NCBI GenBank assembly: GCA_002633025.1
Contig: NMRB01000042.1
Coordinates: 817,381-881,380 of the forward strand
Length of the DNA: 64,000 bases
From: Notospermus geniculatus
Lineage: Eukaryota > Nemertea > Pilidiophora > Heteronemertea > Lineidae
Direction: 5' to 3'
Part shown: one piece after another, positions 26,401 to 34,607 of the stretch
Position numbering within the stretch: the stretch's first letter is position 1
Layout: the number at the start of each line of letters is the position of its first letter
The notes under the pieces: model-generated
Told to the model about the DNA's origin: nothing
What the model saw: the letters and a program-made list of their open reading frames with translations, nothing else
Databases searched by the model: none
Program-made: the position numbers and the translations under genes

Positions 26401-27737
26401 TCTGGGAAACGTCCAGTGCACTCGAACGGCTCCACCACTCCAACACCCGTCACGTCCAAGAGATGGACCAAGTTGTAAAAGGCGTTCATTTTTCGCACTG
26501 TATCGTTGGTCAGCTTCCAATAATTGATCGGTGTGGGTGTAAACTCGTTCGCCCTACGTTTAAACAAATCCATCAACGTGTTGTTGTCATCTGCATTTGT
26601 CACGTTCACAAAAGGACTGATCTTCTCTAAAATCTTGTTCACCTCCAGGTCACCACCTCTTTTGGGCCTGAGCGGATGAACGTTGCCTGCAGCTCCACCG
26701 CACAAAGCGAATTTGGAATGTTTATCAGGACGTATCTGTTCGTTGGCGATGTATTCATACAGGACTGAGGGATTATGAAACACCACTTCGGGGTCGGGTA
26801 ATTCAATCGGTTCTACCTCGTTTATAGACCGCACCACGGACACAAAATCCTTCAGCTCTCTCACACTCCAATCCAACATACTCTTGTGTTCGAATGTAAA
26901 CACCTGACGCCTCACCAATTCAATGTGATGGGACAACTTTTTGTTCTTTATGTCATTACTCATTCTCAGGTATTCAATGGCTGACCTAGTCGCGTCATTA
27001 TCTCCATCCTTAACAAACCTGTTCACAGCATCGACGTCATAGATCAAATACGATCGACTATGATCTGCTAGAAACGCCTGCACCGAGTATGACAACACGC
27101 CGGCAAACGTGTCCACTTTTATTATGGTACGCATCTTGTCCAGTAACTTAGCCAGCAGACAGGAGTCGTCTTCACTGTTGCAACGTTTTATACCGACGTC
27201 GGCAATGTTTTTTATTGAGTTGGCCATGCGTAACACTGCATCTATGCACGTTTTTAACATCCGGACCTCACCGTACGTGACTGGAACTTGCAAGTTGACA
27301 ATATACTCCATTTCGGAAATCATGGTTTGAATTGACTTGGCTTTCGGATCATTCTCGGGTACTATTCGATTAATTTCGCGAGTATTTACGAAAAAGGTGT
27401 TGACATCCACGATACCGTCCACAAGTCGTTCAATATCGTCTACGGACTCTAGGGGACACAGCGTTGCACCCAAATCGTGTGGTCCTCCATCACCTTTCGG
27501 ATCTGAAACGGAGTCGGGTAGAGTTACTACCAAATCGTCCACGTTACCAGTTTCCGAAGCCGAACGTTTAACGTCAGCATCACCACCCGGTACGGGTGTA
27601 CGATCCTCTTCAGTTTCTAGAGAACGACGATGGTTCTCACGCACCAGAGTTTCTCCCAAATCGTCCAAGTGAACAGTTTCCGACGCCGGACTTTTAACGT
27701 CAGTGTCACCGCCCAGAACGTCGTCTACGATGTCCAC
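23496..27737 (-). CDS. Very large unknown protein with Pro/Ser-rich repeat tail
   Basis: 1413 residues. The N-terminus (first 70 residues) repeats an element (GGDTDVKSPASETVHLDDLG) that also ends the upstream frame at 27740-28798. Residues about 100-1010 are globular and unrecognised, interrupted by an acidic KTDDDNEKTDD repeat near residue 625. The C-terminal 320 residues are low complexity: three repeat units (about 23930, 24151 and 24466) with SPIINKTPP, RPRPSRGPQL and SESEREDDL-type blocks, rich in Pro, Ser, Arg and Lys. Size and modular order resemble a herpesvirus tegument protein, but no motif proves it. Because the N-terminal repeat is shared with the preceding frame, the two frames may be one gene of about 1,760 residues broken by an indel. 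Confidence 0.7.
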   Translation of the reverse strand: MDIVDDVLGGDTDVKSPASETVHLDDLGETLVRENHRRSLETEEDRTPVPGGDADVKRSASETGNVDDLVVTLPDSVSDPKGDGGPHDLGATLCPLESVDDIERLVDGIVDVNTFFVNTREINRIVPENDPKAKSIQTMISEMEYIVNLQVPVTYGEVRMLKTCIDAVLRMANSIKNIADVGIKRCNSEDDSCLLAKLLDKMRTIIKVDTFAGVLSYSVQAFLADHSRSYLIYDVDAVNRFVKDGDNDATRSAIEYLRMSNDIKNKKLSHHIELVRRQVFTFEHKSMLDWSVRELKDFVSVVRSINEVEPIELPDPEVVFHNPSVLYEYIANEQIRPDKHSKFALCGGAAGNVHPLRPKRGGDLEVNKILEKISPFVNVTNADDNNTLMDLFKRRANEFTPTPINYWKLTNDTVRKMNAFYNLVHLLDVTGVGVVEPFECTGRFPDAEDEERFHDQMDKLRMFDVTSHRDVHPIFKFPLDIHPVDRKVFTDATAYIFESMISDWNKLRTEYVDVERDRLQASTDTLIEVMDKVREMIIYHHHETLNDIYKESKKLIAMAAPDSDENPEAWWNVVTYLGNKDKVGQIISTLNRYVTGSCEARRRFETLMQQCTVGLDDNEKTDDDKTKTDDDNEKTDDSLYASVDTIARGLINYVIRQYDDTFINGLLRGLTQLCRDGKQTVTRRIRRDYSDAVSFCDRLKEIQFRYRSTANTMVSPVYVRYEEFNRFLMDMETDSRAALMTGVLQNYGVHRGLKHVAQYAFQNECDKFVLAKLADDDFQSAKTHSHLLTMLVMTYLRNVDPLQIVEWTTDTAPSENDGFNFVVSEKALDKYISLDYYAGVWQGDDPLTLYENLKSNDGSITIKFGDTVANEARQAYRSNGGMSSLLHLLSVCHIDDELGLFTACRMVVNADRFWVDSYFAALSRAYQKEADASNRQVYKLIDEAVKVARLGIYTETFKGLFHQRHITRLHNLPGIVSVDSVVVDQLEYTRETDTTDDEQRGGTPPTTMDDETVERQNKMYDTSTDEYDTNSEHGVHVHENQLERCHRCNMSGKKTPPSSPESEREGNLSAITRRKLTERKRTKTFPIINKTLPPLFRPVFQPRPSTRPELPKLSRKDDLPFIPQKRRRKPKPKTKTLPITPHKPRRKPKKKTSPVVYETPSPSPESEREDDLCSITRREQTECKKTKTSPIINKTPPSSLCRPVPRPRPSRGPQLPERKPKPTTKTSPVVYETPSPSTESEREDDLCSITRREQTECKKTKTSPIINKTPPSSSCRPVPRPRPSRGPQLGKDDLPDIGHKPWRKPTAKTSPVTYKTPSPSPTSSPSRQHVPFSTLFRTRRHTDEHPPCFPQHRSTILPPTPPCSCDEDQTFVKTPWRPESFVVRVFSDRMDYYKKLMKSLLSESPLDAGVPVE

Positions 27738-27739
27738 TT

Positions 27740-28798
27740 CTAGATATCCTCTTCAGTTTCTGGAGAGCGACGATGCTTCTCATGCACCAGAGTTCCTCCC
27801 AAATCGTCCAAGTGAACAGTTTCCGACGCCGGACTTTCAACGTCAGTGTCATCACCCGGAAGCGGTGTAGGTGATGGGATGACTATAATATCATCTTCTG
27901 AAGTCTCTATGGCTACAGATGGCGGCTGGAGATTCTTTACCCCGTCTTTGTCTACGATGTCCACTTCAGTGTCGTGCAAGTCGATCACCTGCTGATCTTC
28001 GTCAACGGGGGATTGAGTTTCTACAGTCGAAGACACTTCATTGGTTAACACTTTAGGTAGACTGACCACCTCAGCTTGGTCTATTCTGGTGGTTTCTGCC
28101 TCGGGCGACACAATCTCGATTTCATCTTCAGGAACATCGGCGACCGGATCCAATGGTTGTTCGACTGCGGTGGTGTAGATTCGCAACATTGTTTCACGTA
28201 TCTGCCTCGGGAGTTGCTCGTTGTCGTCGTACTGTATCGAATGTATCCCTGCTCGCATCCTGGCGACGTTATTGCGTGATTTTCGCACCCACTCAAACAC
28301 CTTGGCAATGAACCGGTCGTGTTCAAATCCATTGTCGTTGTCGAAGCGGGTCACGTACACAGACTCTGACAAGTAACACACGGTTGTAGGAATACGATTC
28401 AACCACGACAAAACGCGTTCACGTTCGATAATTGTCAGCTGATCCGACGCATCTAACCATCTAGTTACGTCGGGTCGAAACACGCAAAACGACGTGCCGT
28501 CGTTACAGTGAACAATCAGTAGTCCAATACCATACACCAACTGTACGTTAGGTACATGACACTGTAACGATCCCGTGACTGCCTTGTACACCACCGTCGC
28601 ACAAGGTGCCGATGTATACTTGTTGTCGTTCAATAAAAACATGTCGTTGTCATTGTACGCCAGTGTTACCAGGTCGTCTTCAGGGCGTACAGTTACAATC
28701 TCGTTGGCATCGGGGTAATTACCCAACACGATGCCGGGTTTGATGACAGTGGTGTAAATTGTACCAAATGCGTTGATCTGTCCCCGCATGTCATACAT
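27740..28798 (-). CDS. Unknown protein; likely 5' part of the following large gene
   Basis: 352 residues from ATG 28798. Residues 1-200 are globular and unrecognised. The rest is acidic and Thr/Ser/Pro-rich. The final 40 residues are a copy of the repeat that begins the next frame (DTDVESPASETVHLDDLG, then HRRSPETEED). It ends two bases before the next ATG and in a different frame, so the stop falls in a tandem repeat. The start is 147 bases from the divergent homeobox gene, giving a shared divergent promoter. Confidence 0.65.
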   Translation of the reverse strand: MYDMRGQINAFGTIYTTVIKPGIVLGNYPDANEIVTVRPEDDLVTLAYNDNDMFLLNDNKYTSAPCATVVYKAVTGSLQCHVPNVQLVYGIGLLIVHCNDGTSFCVFRPDVTRWLDASDQLTIIERERVLSWLNRIPTTVCYLSESVYVTRFDNDNGFEHDRFIAKVFEWVRKSRNNVARMRAGIHSIQYDDNEQLPRQIRETMLRIYTTAVEQPLDPVADVPEDEIEIVSPEAETTRIDQAEVVSLPKVLTNEVSSTVETQSPVDEDQQVIDLHDTEVDIVDKDGVKNLQPPSVAIETSEDDIIVIPSPTPLPGDDTDVESPASETVHLDDLGGTLVHEKHRRSPETEEDI

Positions 28799-28876
28799 CG
28801 TGATAACAAGTTGGAAAGTAATGACGCACAGGAAAGAAGTAAATATGGAAAAAGTGATAGTGCTGCCACTCTACAA

Positions 28877-28882
28877 TATAAA
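28877..28882 (+). promoter_or_regulatory. TATA box of the homeobox gene
   Basis: TATAAA lies 69 bases before ATG 28946, in the 147-base divergent promoter. Confidence 0.5.
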
Positions 28883-28945
28883 GCGAGGTGTCGGACGGAT
28901 ATTATCTTATTTTCTGTAGTTGGTGACCAGAGCACAACTATAATC

Positions 28946-29938
28946 ATGGAAACAAAAACCACTCAACAGTTTTCCGTCAGTGACACATGGAAGGCGGGCC
29001 TTTGTGGGTTCGCACTACTAGGAGCAACAGAGCACATCTGTCAGACGATGAATACCGTGGATACAACAAACCAGCAGAGCACAACTATCATGGATAACCT
29101 AACGATGAATATCGTGGATACAACAAACCAGCAGAGCACAACTATCATGGATAACCAGACGATGAATATCGTGGATACAACAAAGCAGCAGAGCACAACT
29201 ATCATTGACCAAGCCACGATTTCAAAACGCATACGCAAACATTGTGTACGCAGAAAGAGAACTAGCTACAGCAAACCCCAATTGTCAACATTGGAGACGC
29301 TGTTTCAGAAGGACCACTACCCTAACAACAGCGTAAGGAAAGAATTGGCTAGACTGTTCAACCTCTGCGAACGTCAAGTCCAGGTTAGTAACACCAAAAT
29401 TGTCATCGTATTTGACCGAAAACGACCCTCGGTCACCTAGTCACGTAATTGTCCTACTACTTTTTTTCAGGTATGGTTCCAGAACCGAAGGGCCAAGCTC
29501 AGCCGCAGCACAGGTACTGTCAAACATCGAGATCCACCTATCCAACATGAAGACCCGCCTATCCAAGATGAAGACCCGCCTATCCAACATGAAGACCCGC
29601 CTATCCAACATGAAGACCCGCCTATCCAACATGAAGACCCGCCTATCCAACATGAAGACCCACCTATCCAACATGAAGACCCGCCTATCCAACATCGAGA
29701 TCCATCTATCAACCATGAAGAGCCACCTATTCAACATCAAGATCCGCCTATCCAACATCAAGATCCGCCTACTTTCATGTACCAGCCAATAGAAATGCCA
29801 AGACCAATTCCAATTTGTTTTGCGTGGACACCCAACACCTACAAGTACAACACCACATCGACTTTGGGTAGTTGGTCACCAAAGTACTACTATCGTGAAT
29901 ACAACACAACCGACATGACCCCAACTATGAGACGATAA
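28946..29938 (+). CDS. Paired-class homeodomain protein, two exons
   Basis: Exon 1 is 28946-29383, the intron is 29384-29470 (donor GTTAGT, acceptor TTTTTTTCAG), and exon 2 is 29471-29938. Both exons are whole codons (phase 0), giving 330 codons including the stop. The homeodomain begins with RRKRTSYSKPQLSTLETLF and ends with VWFQNRRAKLSR. The invariant Trp48, Phe49, Asn51 and Arg53 are present, with Gln50, and the HYP plus RQVQVWF pattern is of paired-class type. The intron falls between homeodomain codons 46 and 47, the position typical of paired-class animal genes. N-terminal to it are three repeats containing VDTTNQQSTTIMD. After it come about twelve DPPIQHE heptads and a Tyr/Trp-rich end. 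The expected role is sequence-specific nuclear transcription control. It is divergently transcribed from 28798 and followed by a RING gene. Confidence 0.9.
29521..29775 (+). repeat. 21-base minisatellite inside homeobox exon 2
   Basis: About twelve 21-base units, variants of CCTATCCAACATGAAGACCCG, encode heptads of DPPIQHE type. The unit length keeps the frame. Confidence 0.8.
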
Positions 29939-30018
29939 CTTTTATAACATTTGTTCGGCTTACTCCATGATCAGATAGCATCATGTCAGTAGGATGTGAT
30001 CACAGCACAAGTATCGTC

Positions 30019-31335
30019 ATGAATACAACTGAGCAACAGGTCAACGAACAGTTCAACGCGGAACAAACCTTGACTCAATGTCTCCTTGTGAGTGCATTAC
30101 TCGGCCAAAGGATAACGAACGAACATGGCAACGTCGACAGGGAGAAATTCGTCACGATTGGCATCAACGCCATCAAGGGAAAAGTAACCGATGACACGTT
30201 AATGGTGCTTGGCGACATCGCGGTCAGATCTGTCAGCTGTGTCAAACGGACGGACGAAGAAACGGACGAAGAAAACTGCACCGCTTGCAAAATGTGTTAC
30301 GATACCTTCTGTGAGCAATGTACCAAGTGCACCTATTTTCCGTGCGAGCACGACGTGTTCTGTGTGTCTTGCACGAATAAGGTTGATATGTGCCCAATGT
30401 GCAGGAAGTACATCGTGTTCACCGTGCCCTACACTGATCGTTCGGTGGCGGAACACGTGGCCAGGAAGACACGGAAGGAGGTCCAGGACGAGAGAGACAA
30501 CGCGATGACGCTAGAAGTGAATTCAACGGCCTTCGGCGTTCAAGACACGAACACTGATGGTACACAATTGTTATCTGAGGAAGTCGAAATCGTACTGCCA
30601 ATTCCCACGACGCTGACGAGGATTGTTCATGTGCAGCCACAGACAATTTCATCGCGGCGTCTAGCACTGGACGATACGACTAATCCTGCTGAACAGCAAC
30701 TACGGGAACGTCGCAAACGATGTAGAGAACGACAACAAGAACGCCGCAAACGACTGAAAACTGCCATGTTTCTCAAGTACCGGGACCAAGATATAATCTG
30801 CCAGTTGGCACTGGCACACGGGCATTACAGGATAAGTCTTGAACCAGAGGATTGGACAGAACATGAACGCCGCATTGATGCGCACCATCCGAGACGGCGC
30901 TTGGGAAGACAGTGGAGCGTCTCGCTCGCCAATTGGATGCAATCACGGCATGAAAGATTACACCGTGACAACTGTAGACTTTGCATGCGCATAGTGACTC
31001 TTGAACGTGATCGGTGCACACAATCTTGTTGCCAGCGACTCGTGTGCAAGGAGTGCGTTGAAGAGTATGCCGACGTGGTGCTTGCCAAAGCGCGTACACA
31101 CGGACACGTTATCATTCCTGTGCGCTGCCCAGCCTGTGGACAAGGGAGGCATAATCTAGGAGACACTCCGACGGTTCCTAGTATTGGATCAACGAGTCCG
31201 GAACGACGTCATGCCTATTATTATTGGTCGCGGCGGATGAGAGACTACACGGACAGACAGATTGTACACGTCCCTCGCTTGTGTGCCGTGAGGGAGTGGT
31301 GTAGAAACTTTATACTCGCAGACACACTCCAGTGA
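30019..31335 (+). CDS. RING-finger protein with second C-terminal zinc module
   Basis: The frame opens at ATG 29983. I favour ATG 30019 (MNTTEQQ), although the extra 12 residues are possible. The first 140 residues match the paralogue at 1256-2275: LTQCLLVSALLGQRI, GDIAVRSVSC, then a RING with CKMCYDTF, CEHDVFCVSC and CPMCRKYI. A basic helical region follows (RERRKRCRERQQERRKRL). A second Cys-rich module not in the paralogue has CRLCMRI, CCQRLVCKECVEEY and CPACGQ, resembling a second RING. Likely an E3 ubiquitin ligase. Bases just before the start resemble those before the homeobox ATG (AGCACAA...TCATG), which suggests a shared duplicated leader. Confidence 0.78.
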   Translation: MNTTEQQVNEQFNAEQTLTQCLLVSALLGQRITNEHGNVDREKFVTIGINAIKGKVTDDTLMVLGDIAVRSVSCVKRTDEETDEENCTACKMCYDTFCEQCTKCTYFPCEHDVFCVSCTNKVDMCPMCRKYIVFTVPYTDRSVAEHVARKTRKEVQDERDNAMTLEVNSTAFGVQDTNTDGTQLLSEEVEIVLPIPTTLTRIVHVQPQTISSRRLALDDTTNPAEQQLRERRKRCRERQQERRKRLKTAMFLKYRDQDIICQLALAHGHYRISLEPEDWTEHERRIDAHHPRRRLGRQWSVSLANWMQSRHERLHRDNCRLCMRIVTLERDRCTQSCCQRLVCKECVEEYADVVLAKARTHGHVIIPVRCPACGQGRHNLGDTPTVPSIGSTSPERRHAYYYWSRRMRDYTDRQIVHVPRLCAVREWCRNFILADTLQ

Positions 31336-31527
31336 ACAGAAATGATGATCCGCACCAGGATATGTCCATTAAAGATAATATATCACGGATATTTCATTTT
31401 GTTTGTTTATGTCCAGGGTTTCTTTTATCTTTAAATATGTCCATTAAATTACATAGTGACCACAAATTTGGACTATGAAAAATCTATATATTTATTCAGA
31501 AATGAACAGATTTGCCACATCGACGAC
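31336..31527. other. AT-rich gap
   Basis: No gene is seen. An AT-rich stretch with ATCTATATATTTATTCAG near 31483-31500 could be a promoter or a splice acceptor for the small frame that follows. Confidence 0.3.
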
Positions 31528-31722
31528 ATGGACGAGAATCGAATCGTGGACGAGTGGCAAATCGACTTAGTGTGCTACGAGGATATGTTCGAAATTACAC
31601 AGTGTCCAGGAGATGAATACCATTCTCACATCGAACAAACAATATCAAAGAAAGAAAACATCGTGAGGACAATGCGACCATCGTACCTACTGGCATACTG
31701 GGACAATCCATGTGAAGAATAA
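31528..31722 (+). CDS. Small doubtful ORF
   Basis: 64 residues from ATG 31528 (MDENRIVDEWQID), acidic, without recognisable domain. The frame is open upstream to 31456 without an ATG, so a spliced exon is possible. Its 3' part lies within a perfect 162-base tandem duplication. Weak support. Confidence 0.25.
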   Translation: MDENRIVDEWQIDLVCYEDMFEITQCPGDEYHSHIEQTISKKENIVRTMRPSYLLAYWDNPCEE

Positions 31723-31906
31723 TCGCTGACACAATTCAACTGTAATATGTTCGAAATTACACAGTGTCCAGGAGATGAATACCATTCTCACATCGAACAA
31801 ACAATATCAAAGAAAGAAAACATCGTGAGGACAATGCGACCATCGTACCTACTGGCATACTGGGACAATCCATGTGAAGAATAATCGCTGACACAATTCA
31901 ACTGTA
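31583..31906. repeat. Perfect 162-base tandem duplication
   Basis: 31583-31744 and 31745-31906 are identical as far as I can read. The unit begins ATATGTTCGAAATTACACAG and ends in TTCAACTGTA. It includes the C-terminal codons and stop of the small ORF. Identity implies a recent event. Confidence 0.85.
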
Positions 31907-33418
31907 ACGTGGAATATCATCTCACGATCAGGTACGCAGAATTACGAATTGTTACATTCGAAACTGCAAATCGCCCCGGTATAATCGAGATGCACCAACG
32001 ACATGGAATATGAAACGACGCATATCGCTATCCGGTACAATGCAATCCTGGCGAGTGCGAAGATATAAGCACCACTGGGAATGTATTCATCGGTTGTGGT
32101 AGTGCACTTCATCGAAATGTATGGAATTATGGCGAATATGTTTGACATCCAACTGTACTCCATAAACAAGACCGGACAATGCAATCCTGGCGAGTGCGAA
32201 GATATAAGCATCATTGGGAATGCATTCATCGGTTGTGTTAGTGCACTTCATCGAAATGTATGAAACTATGGCGAATATGTTTGACATCCAACTGTACTCC
32301 ACAGACAAGACATTCTAGGTTGGCAAGTTACAGATAAGACATTCCGGGGTACCGATCTACACATCGTCTCAAACTTGCAAGTGGGAACAAAACCATGGCA
32401 GCCTGAGTCGATATGCATATCGGCCCGGTACAATCTACATATCACCCCGGTATAATGTAGATACACAACAAGATTAACTTGTAACTCTGGTGAATACGTT
32501 TGACATATTTTTATTTTAACTGTAATCCAAATGTGAACGTAATAATACAACATGCTTGTATAACTGTAATTCATTATACGTCTTGCTCACTGCATGTATG
32601 TGTCAGAGAAGACATTCCGGGTTGCATTCTCTAGCAAGTGACAGGTAAGACATTCCCGGTTACAGACGATCTTCAAATCGGCCCAAACTCCCAAGTGACG
32701 GACAAAACATTGGGAGTTACAGTCGATCTGGATATCGCCCCGGTACAAGACACCTGTACGTACCTAGGTTGGATCCGGAGCAACTGACAGACAAGACATT
32801 CCGGGTTACAGTCGATCCGCTAATCACCGCAAACTCCCAAGTGACACAAAACATTGTGGGAGTTGCAGTCGATTTTTGATATCGCTCCCGGTACTCAAGA
32901 CACCCACATTTACCTTTATCGGATCCGGTACTTAAGACACCCACAGGTACCTTTGTCGGATCAGGATCAGGAGTAACTTGAATAAACGTGCAAGTGACAC
33001 ACAAGACATTCCGGGTTACAGTCGATCTCAGAGTCGATCCACACTCCCAAGTGATAAAAACATTGGGGGTTACAGTCGATTCTACATATCGCCCCGGTAC
33101 AAGACACGTGTACGTCGCAGGTGACAGACAAGACATTCCGGGTTACAGTCGATCCAAAATCACCGCAAACTCCCAAGTGACATAAAACATTGGGAGTTGC
33201 AGTCGATTTTGATATCGCTCCCGGTACTGACAAGACACCCACATTTACCTTTGTCGGATCAGGAGTAACTTGAATAAACGTGCAAGTGACATACAAGACA
33301 TTCCGGGTAACAGTCGATCTTCCAGACCGATCCAAACCCCCAAGTGACAGACAAAAAACATTGGGGGTTACAGTCGATCTGAATATTGACCCCGGTACAG
33401 TACACATAAACAAGCAGA
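31907..33418. repeat. Minisatellite-like repeat region
   Basis: No gene is supported. From about 32030 to 32310 a unit of about 127 bases (GCGAGTGCGAAGATATAAGC ... TTGACATCCAACTGTACTCC) is tandemly repeated about twice. From about 32600 to 33400 irregular units of about 60-130 bases recur. They carry GACATTCCGGGTTACAGTCG, CTCCCAAGTGACA, ACATTGGGAGTTACAGTCG and ATCGCCCCGGTAC. Copies are diverged and sometimes nested into a larger unit of about 310 bases. Confidence 0.75.
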
Positions 33419-33706
33419 TTAGATGCATGGGTTAGCGCGATTAGGGTTATGTGGCCGATACGCAAAAACATGGTCGGTTCTTCGGAGACATTCCAATGCA
33501 AATCGTCCTTGCGACCATTGATACGAAACTACCAGCCTGTGCTCGCGTGGCACCGAGTTGTTGATCTCCTCGAATAGGTCTCTGAATAGGTCTCTGTCCT
33601 GTCGGAACACCGTATTGAGAAATTGAATCGTCCTTAATACGAGTACACGTACTCCCCGATGGTCTTCGCGAATGAGGTAACATATCCGTCCCGCCTGCGT
33701 TCGCGA
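33419..33706 (-). pseudogene. Duplicated, decayed tail of the 33707 ORF
   Basis: The segment repeats the end of the next gene: FRQDRDLF, then EEINNSVPREHR, then VSYQ, found at both about 33520-33600 and 33707-33800. An internal ACTCCCCGATGG spacer separates the copies, and an extra DLFR repeat is present. It looks like a tail duplication, with the outer copy no longer in frame with the gene body. Confidence 0.55.
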
Positions 33707-34471
33707 TCATTGATACGAAACTGTCACCCTGTGCTCGCGGGGCACCGAGTTGTTGATCTCCTCGAATAGGTCTCTGTCCTGTTGGAACACCGTATTCAGA
33801 ACCAAGCACGTCGCCCTACTGTGACGAACTGTCTCGTCCACCAACAAATCCCACGCGGCTATATCTCCGTCATTCCTCTGTCTACACGCGATCCGTTGCT
33901 GCGTCGAAGTCGGAACCGTGCCCTTCACTTGGTCTATCGATGGGAATTTCAATTTGCAGATCTGATAACACTTCCGTCGAATCGATCTGTAAAATGAATC
34001 CATTTGATCTCGACCGATTTGTGTCAGGTTCAATTGTTCGGTCACTCTTAGCGTGCTCAACTCCTCCTCATCGTCGTCGTCACCCAACAGGATGGAATCG
34101 GCCAATTTGGTGATCTGCAGACCGACCCTAGAGTTGCCGGGATATCTGCGACCCGAGCAGAGCAGGTCGAACATCTGCTCGATCTTCTTCTGCCGCTCGG
34201 TAGTCAACAACTCGTTCAATCGGTGCCGCATGAGAGCGTACGCGACTGGTTGGTTCGGCCAGCGTTGTCTTCCCAGAAACCCTTCCGACACCAATTCCTC
34301 GAGTTTGGCCGTGAACTCCACGTCGTGCGCATAGTTGATAGACTTCAGTGCAATTTCGATCTCGTTAGTCTTCGCCTTGAAGTAGCAGTCTCTCGCATTT
34401 TTCTCGTCGGCGAATGCGTACGTTTTCACCACGTTGACCAAGTACAGTCGATTCGTTACGGGACGTGCCAT
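33707..34471 (-). CDS. Unknown 254-residue protein
   Basis: ATG at 34471. Helical and charged, with an acidic DDDDEEE stretch near residue 146. No signal peptide or family is recognised. Its terminal segment (DRDLFEEINNSVPREHR) is duplicated just downstream. Its neighbours are host-type repeats and a broken STAND/TPR gene, so it may be a host-derived or degenerate gene rather than a viral one. Confidence 0.45.
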   Translation of the reverse strand: MARPVTNRLYLVNVVKTYAFADEKNARDCYFKAKTNEIEIALKSINYAHDVEFTAKLEELVSEGFLGRQRWPNQPVAYALMRHRLNELLTTERQKKIEQMFDLLCSGRRYPGNSRVGLQITKLADSILLGDDDDEEELSTLRVTEQLNLTQIGRDQMDSFYRSIRRKCYQICKLKFPSIDQVKGTVPTSTQQRIACRQRNDGDIAAWDLLVDETVRHSRATCLVLNTVFQQDRDLFEEINNSVPREHRVTVSYQ

Positions 34472-34607
34472 GCCGACGGAACGACGCGGTTGATTTGTGT
34501 TTGCACGTGTAATAGCAATATTGTAAATACCTTTTTTTGTTCGACGCTAGATGCAAGTATGACCACAATTCGCCGTCCGCTGCCGCTCTCGCTACCGCCA
34601 CCGCACG

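Noticed and set aside
32600-33418. Repeats considered as a CRISPR array
   Set aside because: Units are diverged, of unequal length and nested in larger repeats, with no uniform spacer pattern or cas genes; the context is eukaryotic.
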